DNA from: Siphonodentalium dalli
Lineage: Eukaryota > Mollusca > Scaphopoda > Gadilida > Siphonodentaliidae
Assembly: GCA_032622095.1 (NCBI GenBank)
Contig: CP136063.1
Coordinates: 209,235,934-209,299,933 of the forward strand
DNA length: 64,000 nt
Direction: 5' to 3'
Notes under the pieces: generated by a model
What the model was told of the DNA's origin: nothing
The model's database searches: none
What the model saw: only the letters and a program-made list of their open reading frames with translations
Translations under genes and position numbers: made by a program
In this document: in pieces, positions 57,855 to 64,000 of the stretch
Layout: the number at the start of each line of letters is the position of its first letter
Numbering within the stretch: the stretch's first letter is position 1

Positions 57855-58599
57855 ACCAATGGTCAATTTTTCGAAAATGGACAAAGTTTTTTTTTTACCC
57901 CAAAATCGGGAATATAATTCAAAAACCCAAATTGATTTTGTAACGGGAGCTAAATGAGAATCAAATTTATATTATGATGATCTGCTAATTGATTAGGTGA
58001 TACAGCTTAATGGGTAACAAAGGGCACTAATCGCAGTGGGTCACCAAATGCAATAAAACAGTAATGATGATTAACACTAATTTATCCTTTGTCTGTCATA
58101 AGGTTGTGATGGTGGCTAGTGGTATATTGTCAAGTAACAATGGTGGGATTACATGGTTCCTGCTCCTATTTTGTGATCAAATTGAAGGGTATTCCAGGAG
58201 AATCAAAGGTAGGATTCAAGGGATTTTACAAGGGTGCGCCCACTAGAAATCCAAGGGTATTACAGGAGTATGGTCGGCTGATACATAGACTAATGAATAT
58301 GCAAGTATTAGCAAGTGCATACTTGTTACGTACTAGTATTACATGAGACTGATGAGTATAATGTACTTCACACAGCTGGTGCATGATATAGTACAAAGTA
58401 TTTGGGGAGATAACAGTACTCTAAGTAAATATATTGAGAACAACATCTTTTAGAATGAGAAACTAAGGCATATTACTCCATATTAGCAACATCTATTGGT
58501 TTTATGCACAGTTGACATTGGGCCTGATACACTCAAGTTCCACTGTCTCGGTCCGCACAAATTTCCTTCTGAGGGTTTTATTTTATTTTTTTCTGCCTA
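57855..58599. other. Intron sequence
   Basis: No exon or element recognised. Confidence 0.35.
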
Positions 58600-59335
58600 T
58601 AGTAAGAATGGGTTATTATACCTTCCCAGGTCCAGAAAATATAGGAAGAACTTTCTAATTGATATAAACTAATTTAATCTGATATGAAGAATGAAAATTT
58701 ATGACATTGGACTACCGTACATCATAGGATAGGTATTATATTTATTGGGATGAACATATTTTATTTTTATTTTATGGGCTCAAGCATTCTTAACAACAAA
58801 CAGAACTACATTTGCAGTTCATATATTCATATAAAAATACGAAATGAAACGAAAACATAAAGTGATCTTCCAAACTCTCATAGAAAGTCTTGATTCATTT
58901 ATTCCGCTGACTAATTAGAGACCATATATGTACAGCAATGGATGATAACCAACAAAACTTCAAATAACCATCATAATATGGCTAATATACACCGCTTGTC
59001 AAACTGTATTGCACTCCGATTCGCATTCCCATTTTCATACCATTTCAATTGATCTATTATCGAAATATTTTGACCAATAACTTTGGTCAGCCTGCGGTGA
59101 CAATATACCTGATAGTTATCGTTGCCTATGGTCTTTTATTGAATACCCACACATACACCATTGTATTTAGCTCCTATTCGTTATTTGAACAATAACTAAT
59201 TTCCATGTGACAGTTTCATATTTTCGTGTTACTGGTTGACAACTATGTGAAATCCTAAATCAAAATATAGTGGTCCAACAGAGGCTATTTTTTTCAATGC
59301 GATGATGCCGGAGAATAAAAACTTTTTTTTGGCCT
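58600..59335. repeat. Diverged segmental duplicate (partner 39835-40681)
   Basis: Same block order and orientation as the partner, ending in GAGAATAAAAACTTTTTTTTGGCCT. No LINE follows here. Confidence 0.7.
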
Positions 59336-59398
59336 TACAAAAACTAAAGTTACCATCTGGAAATCAAAATAATTTAGGCAAATTCTAAGTCGAAAAAG

Positions 59399-60180
59399 AG
59401 CCATAACTCCGGCAAAAATGGATGGACCGAACCCATATTCGAACTTGACCTGTGTTTTGAGCTGATAAACTCACATACCAAATTTGGTTTCAATCCAAAA
59501 ACTCAAAATAAAGTTATCATCCGTAAAATTTATGGAAAGATGGACATATTCTAAGTCAAAAATATGATAGATAGCATGGGTTCTCAGAGCATGAGTAGTT
59601 TCATCCACGGCCATACTGTGTACAAAAATCTCCAAACTCAACACTTCGGCATTCTTTTATGTAATACAATATCACGGGATCTCTGAGCACAAATCTCGTG
59701 CACAAAATATCCGTACTCAGCAGTCCGGCATTCTTTGATGTTACCAACATTTTCATATATGTGTAATACGCTGTATATAACATCACAGTTTGACAGCACA
59801 CCAAACATTACATTGTAGTTTTGGTGCTTTTAATTCAAAGGGTTAAAAATTGCACTGTACCAGTAACATACTGTGCACAATTGACCCGCTTTTTCGCCAG
59901 TATTCTGTTCAACCGCTGATCTGCCGTTGCAACCGGATTTTTTTTTACGACAGATTGCTATTGACTTTAGGTGCATGTATGTCTCAAACAGACCATCAGC
60001 TAGGGGAATGAGGCCGTTCCACAGACGCTGAGCCGTACTAACAGAAACCCTGCCATAACTCGGGCAAAAATGGGTGAACCGAACTCATATTCGAACTTGA
60101 CCTGTGTTTTGAACGGATAAACACACATACCAAATTCGGTTTCGATCTGATAGCCCAAAATAAAGTTCTCATTCTGAAAC
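59399..60180. repeat. Two related satellite units with spacer
   Basis: CCATAACTCCGGCAAAAATG (59399) and CCATAACTCGGGCAAAAATG (60053) each start about 130 bp of similar sequence (TTCGAACTTGACCTGTGTTT, CATACCAAATT). Between them, 59610-59740 contains a diverged internal duplication around CGGCATTCTTT. Confidence 0.7.
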
Positions 60181-60221
60181 TTTCGGCATGGACTGACTTG
60201 ACACTGGTTATTTTAATAGTA

Positions 60222-61605
60222 CAGTAAAACCTGTCTTGAGAGACCACCGTCAATGGCGACCACCTGCTATTTCCGACCACATTTCCTGTTTACCGACTGG
60301 TTTATTCTATATATCACCTTCAATGTGTGACCACCTGTCAAACGCGACCACCTAAATTTGGTTCAAAACACGAATTTCACCTGCATTGAGAGACCACCCC
60401 AATTTATTAACGAAGAAAGAAACAGAAACGTCGGTTAAACAATGCAGTATTACACGTGAAAAGACACTTGATACAACCGGATATGAGTGATCTTCTTCAT
60501 CAATTTATCTAACCGCTGTGGTAGAGCAACCACACTATACAAATGTGTGTATACAGTTGAACATTAAATGCTAAATAGACACGAAATCCTCTCTGTTGGA
60601 CCCAAATGTCGCATCCACAAATATAAAAATATGAAAGTCGTTGAGTTAAGAGTTTGAAGTTTGAACAAGCCAGTGTCACATAATATTAGTAAGCGAAACC
60701 GAAAGTAAAAAATACTGAATTTCCAATATGACAAATAGACTCGTCTTAACGTTTACCTCAGACATAAATGGACACGTTCTTTGCGCGTGCATAGTGTGAC
60801 TCAATGTTATTCAATGTATGCGTGGTATATTATCTGATATATTTAATTGGCCAGACTGGAGGCCATTAACAAATTGGTCCTTTGTTAAAGTAGACATGGT
60901 TGCATATTTGTTTTGACAAATGATTCAATCAGCCGTTGGAGAACAATTAATAAATATAATGAGGGATTATGAGGGATGCCCAAACTGTGAAAAATGGTTT
61001 TAGTGGATGCGTGTCCCGCGGCTTACTTAATGGAAATATACTCGTGTTGTCGTATAAAAGCAATTGATAGTTTGTGGCTGGCAGTTTGTAAGTTCTTAAA
61101 CTTCAAATCATGGATCGTTTTTCTAAATATGCAACGCCACAAAAAAAACGTAAAATTCTCACTCTTGAGGAAAGAATCAACGTGATCGACAAGTCTGAAA
61201 AAGGTCTAAGTGCAAGAAAAATATCGTTTGAACTATCTGTTGGCAAGACGCAAATCCTGACATGTTTCTTATGTGTAGTCAATTTGAGGCAAATATAAGC
61301 ACAAACAGACTTGATGACAGGAAAAAGAAGCAATTCAGAATGGACAGCTACCTGAAGGATTATTAATGTGAACTATATATGTGGTGTTACATACCTTAGA
61401 CATGTACATTAATTTATATATCTTGTTATGTTTGACCAATAAAATTGTTTAAAATGAGATTATATCTTTGTGCTTTTTGAATAGCTGATCCATATTCTAA
61501 TCAACAATCTTACGGCACATAATTTAAGCTTTTTTGGTATACCACTCTATTGGAAGACCACCTGTCTTGAAAGAAATGGGTGGTCTCTCAAAACAGGTTT
61601 TACTG
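60222..61605 (+). mobile_element. pogo/Tigger-like DNA transposon, internally deleted
   Basis: TIRs CAGTAAAACCTGTCTTGAGA and (inverted) CAGTAAAACCTGTTTTGAGA, both followed by GACCACC, flanked by TA (60220-60221, 61606-61607). Subterminal GAGACCACC repeats are present. The TA target and CAGT ends define the Tc1/mariner superfamily, and the residual protein indicates the pogo/Tigger branch. Confidence 0.88.
61110..61366 (+). pseudogene. Tigger-like transposase remnant (N-terminal HTH)
   Basis: Starts MDRFSKYATPQKKRKILTLE and continues through ARKISFELSVGKTQI, the N-terminal CENP-B/Psq-type helix-turn-helix that binds transposon ends in pogo/Tigger transposases. The DDE catalytic domain is deleted. 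After a junction near 61250 a second frame encodes a short basic tail ending MDSYLKDY and TAA at 61364-61366, resembling the family C-terminus. Confidence 0.75.
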
Positions 61606-61944
61606 TACCAATAAAAAAAAATTCGGGTTGCAAAAAACTGGGTCAGAAGTGTGCGTGCACCCATAAAATAAACATAAAGTTAGGAATAAGACACGCAGTA
61701 ATGAAATGGACCACGGACTTCATGTATCATAATTTGCGATGCCGATATATCATTGGATAAATATTTGTTCCCAGATTGTATGATTTTATCATTCTCCGGG
61801 GCAGTAAGAACATGTCATTATCCATGACTTTGCAATGACATACACATAACTTCCAGGTCTGAAAATTGGAATGTCATGTTCTGTTACTTTTCCATGATTA
61901 GTACGAACACTAAAGTGATAACAGATTATGATTTATGCGCTAAC

Positions 61945-62118
61945 CTTGACAACTTCCTAAAGTCTGCCATCTTCCAGTGTCTAGACATTCTATTGTAGAT
62001 AAACCAATTAAAGTGAATCCAAGATTGCAAGAGTAAGTGACAGAACCACCGAACAGGACGCCAGTTGAATTTAAGACATAACCATCACCCAGCGCTGGAG
62101 CATAACCACAGTATTTTC
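61945..62118 (-). CDS. CCP/sushi exon (first host-gene exon in window)
   Basis: A 174-bp exon, the most upstream in transcription order that I can see. It encodes a textbook CCP module: KYCGYAPALGDGYV, VTYSCNLGFTLIG, TIEC, TGRWQTLGSC. The acceptor is TTCTTCCGCAG above 62118 and the donor GTTAGC starts at 61944. Phases are 1-1. There is no start codon or signal peptide here, so the protein N-terminus lies beyond the right end of the window. The whole gene resembles secreted or adhesive CCP/EGF mosaic proteins of the SVEP1 kind, but the exact orthologue cannot be named from eight modules. Confidence 0.87.
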
Positions 62119-62272
62119 CTGCGGAAGAAACATCATATTTTAAAAAATAAATATGGTTTATTTGTTCAAGAATAAATTCTTAACCATTTCTTTACTAAAT
62201 ACTCATTAGATGAGTAGTTCCTTTAGAAAATGTCCAGATAATAAGTTCAATAAACGACCATACATAGTTTGC

Positions 62273-62410
62273 TGAACTTATTATCTGAACATTTCCCACC
62301 AATGTTTAGGAATTCTTCTGAACTTATTATCTGAACATTTCCCACCAATGTTTAGGAATTCTTCTGAACTTATTATCTGAACATTTCCCACCAATGGTTA
62401 GGAATTCTTA
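62273..62410. repeat. 46-bp tandem triplet
   Basis: Three copies of a 46-bp unit starting TGAACTTATTATCTGAACAT. An inverted partial copy sits at about 62230-62249. Confidence 0.88.
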
Positions 62411-62424
62411 TGAACTCATTATCT

Positions 62425-62532
62425 GTTGAGAGCTTTCCAATGAATGGCAACAAGCCATATTTCCGCCTAAATCCTGAAAAGTTACCCATAATTCTGCTGT
62501 GGTTAAAGAGTCCATTATTTAGGGCATTACTG
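62425..62532. mobile_element. Half copy of the 213-bp hairpin MITE
   Basis: Right arm only, ending GGGCATTACTG/TA. Confidence 0.7.
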
Positions 62533-62602
62533 TACAATATATACTTTTATAAATGATGGAAGAACCATTTAGGATATAAAGGGTTAAATAGCACTGGCAC
62601 CA

Positions 62603-63590
62603 AGCCAGAGTTTAGTGTGTCTGTAATTTTCAGAATGAATGTCCCCAGAGGGTAAATTTACTGACGCTATCCCACATAGTGGGCTAACATCACCATATTC
62701 ACCCTCTTGGGACCTCATTATGCATGGCCTGGGACACATATACTGCTACGGGAGACATATACTCAGATTGAAGTTCCTATATGGTGAATATTGTGATAGC
62801 ATACACAGGATAGCATCACTAAATTCACCCTCTGAGAACCTCATTCTGCAAATGACAGGCACACTAAACTCAGGTTTGGGGAGAAGTCATACTGTCTCAG
62901 TTTAATTTACAGCCCCAACATCACCCTTCTGTGATACAATAAGTAGTATAGGACACAAGAGAGAAAAAATTTCTTCAAAATCGGTAATTACTATGGGCAA
63001 TAAATATGCTGTTGATACATATGCATACTGGTATATGAGAGAGAAGGCACTTCTCCCTGGGTCAAACATATGGAAAGAGACATTTTAGAGAGAAGATGTC
63101 TCCCAAGTCGCCTTCTAGGCTGGTACCTGACCACGGGTGCTGGCATACCCCTCACTGAAGTTATCAGTCTACTGCCTATATGCAGCTATGGTTTTACTTC
63201 TTTTGAGTTCCAATTCCATGATGTCCATAAATATTTATTAACTATCAGAAAGATTATTTGGACCATAAAAATAAGCTCCCGTCTTCACAACAAAATTATG
63301 ACACAGTTGTATTCTATTTTCGATTCAAGTCTGCAAATAGTGTGCCTGTCAACTGCAGAATGAGGTCCGCAAAGGGTGTATTTAGTGACACTGTCCTGCA
63401 TAGTGGGCTAGCATCACCAAATTCACCCTCTGGGAACCTCATTCTGCTGAGGCCTCAACTCAACCTCATAATGTTAATTTGAAACTACATACTGGTGGAT
63501 ACTTCCCAGAAGATGAGGCCTAAGCAGAATGAGGTTCCCAGAGGGGACCTCATTCTGCAAAATACAGACACACTATTTGCAGGCTTGATT
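62603..63590. mobile_element. Cluster of GAGGTCCCCAGAGGGTG-family hairpin MITEs
   Basis: Several arms (62640-62720, 62770-62870, 63350-63445, 63510-63575) of the same hairpin family. Copies begin near a GAGTTTAGTGTG or TTTGCAGAATGAGG motif. The order suggests nested or tandem insertions. Confidence 0.55.
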
Positions 63591-64000
63591 TAGTTTAAAT
63601 TTTCATTGAGATGGTCTTAAATAAACATATGTCTTCAGGGATAATTAAGAACTGAAATTACACGCCTCTCAATTCTTTGATTTTGAGGCACACAATTGCT
63701 CTTGCATGCCATCGCGCACCTGGAATTGAATAGTATATCGCGAATATATTTGCGCGCCCCACAATCTTGGTTAAGTTTACTCAATGATTTAATAAAATTC
63801 AAACCAGTAAGGATTGGGATGGCAACGATCGTGGTAAAAGTCATAGCATCAAAGGTTATACACTGGAGAGTTTTTTAAAACCATAATGGTCTGTGCGTAC
63901 TGTTCAATGTGTTTGTTACAGACAATCAAAGAGACCATCAATGGAAGCAAGGAGACAATGTCAAAACAATAAATTATATTACATCATCGAACAGCCACCA
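63591..64000. other. Right-end segment
   Basis: No exon or element recognised up to the window end. Confidence 0.3.

Noticed and set aside
54602-57957. Long overlapping ORFs of 887, 603, 578 and 459 codons
   Set aside because: They are produced by a stop-free 25-bp tandem repeat read in three frames; no splice context, domain or codon bias.

Overview
The window looks like gene-poor, AT-rich DNA from an invertebrate animal. A bivalve or other lophotrochozoan is my best guess. The evidence is a multi-exon CCP/sushi plus EGF gene with phase-1 introns, a Ngaro-type tyrosine-recombinase retrotransposon, a CR1/L2-like LINE, many palindromic MITEs, and dispersed satellites carrying the motif GGGCCATAACTC. 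The species assignment is inference. I saw no rRNA, tRNA or CRISPR array.

The host gene is on the minus strand and spans nearly the whole window. I can support eight exons, in transcription order: 62118-61945 (CCP), 53208-53002 (CCP), 39157-38981 (CCP), 37617-37492 (Ca-binding EGF), 25404-25210 (EGF-like), 20880-20680 (CCP), 18713-18495 (divergent CCP) and 1326-1129 (CCP). All have consensus-like splice sites and phase 1-1 boundaries, so the joined frame stays open. The start and end of the gene lie outside the window. Almost everything else sits in its introns.

Layout: 0.1-0.3 kb, a MITE with a 9-bp target duplication. 1.35-12.4 kb, a MULE-like element (2650-12386, 9-bp TSD) caught in a tandem triplication of a 1.81-kb unit; the first copy carries a nested 4945-bp giant palindrome (2711-7655, TSD TTA). 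12.5-27 kb, MITEs, minisatellites and a 171-bp satellite among exons. 28.3-34.6 kb, an apparently intact Ngaro-like retrotransposon (gag, RT-RNase H, tyrosine recombinase, SGNH hydrolase) with split direct repeats sharing an ATTAT core. 34.7-36.4 kb, a TIR-bounded element. 39.8-40.7 kb, a segment duplicated at 58.6-59.3 kb. 40.7-45.5 kb, a decayed LINE whose ORF1 is split by a 161-bp satellite array. 46.7-51.8 kb, a second giant palindrome (5139 bp, TSD CAA) with similar ends. 54.7-57.9 kb, about 127 copies of a 25-bp minisatellite. 60.2-61.6 kb, a deleted pogo/Tigger-like element.

The most interesting system is the pair of giant palindromes. Both start TAGT..AGG, both make 3-bp target duplications, both are near-complete inverted repeats of about 2.5 kb per arm, and both carry CCAAGATGGCGGCC-like motifs. 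The second contains a broken gene for a protein with FEN1/PIN-nuclease-like motifs (EEAD, TVDKD, SGCDSTS) and a cysteine-rich tail. I see no DDE transposase in either. They may be a poorly described transposon family in which this nuclease-like protein is the candidate mobility factor.
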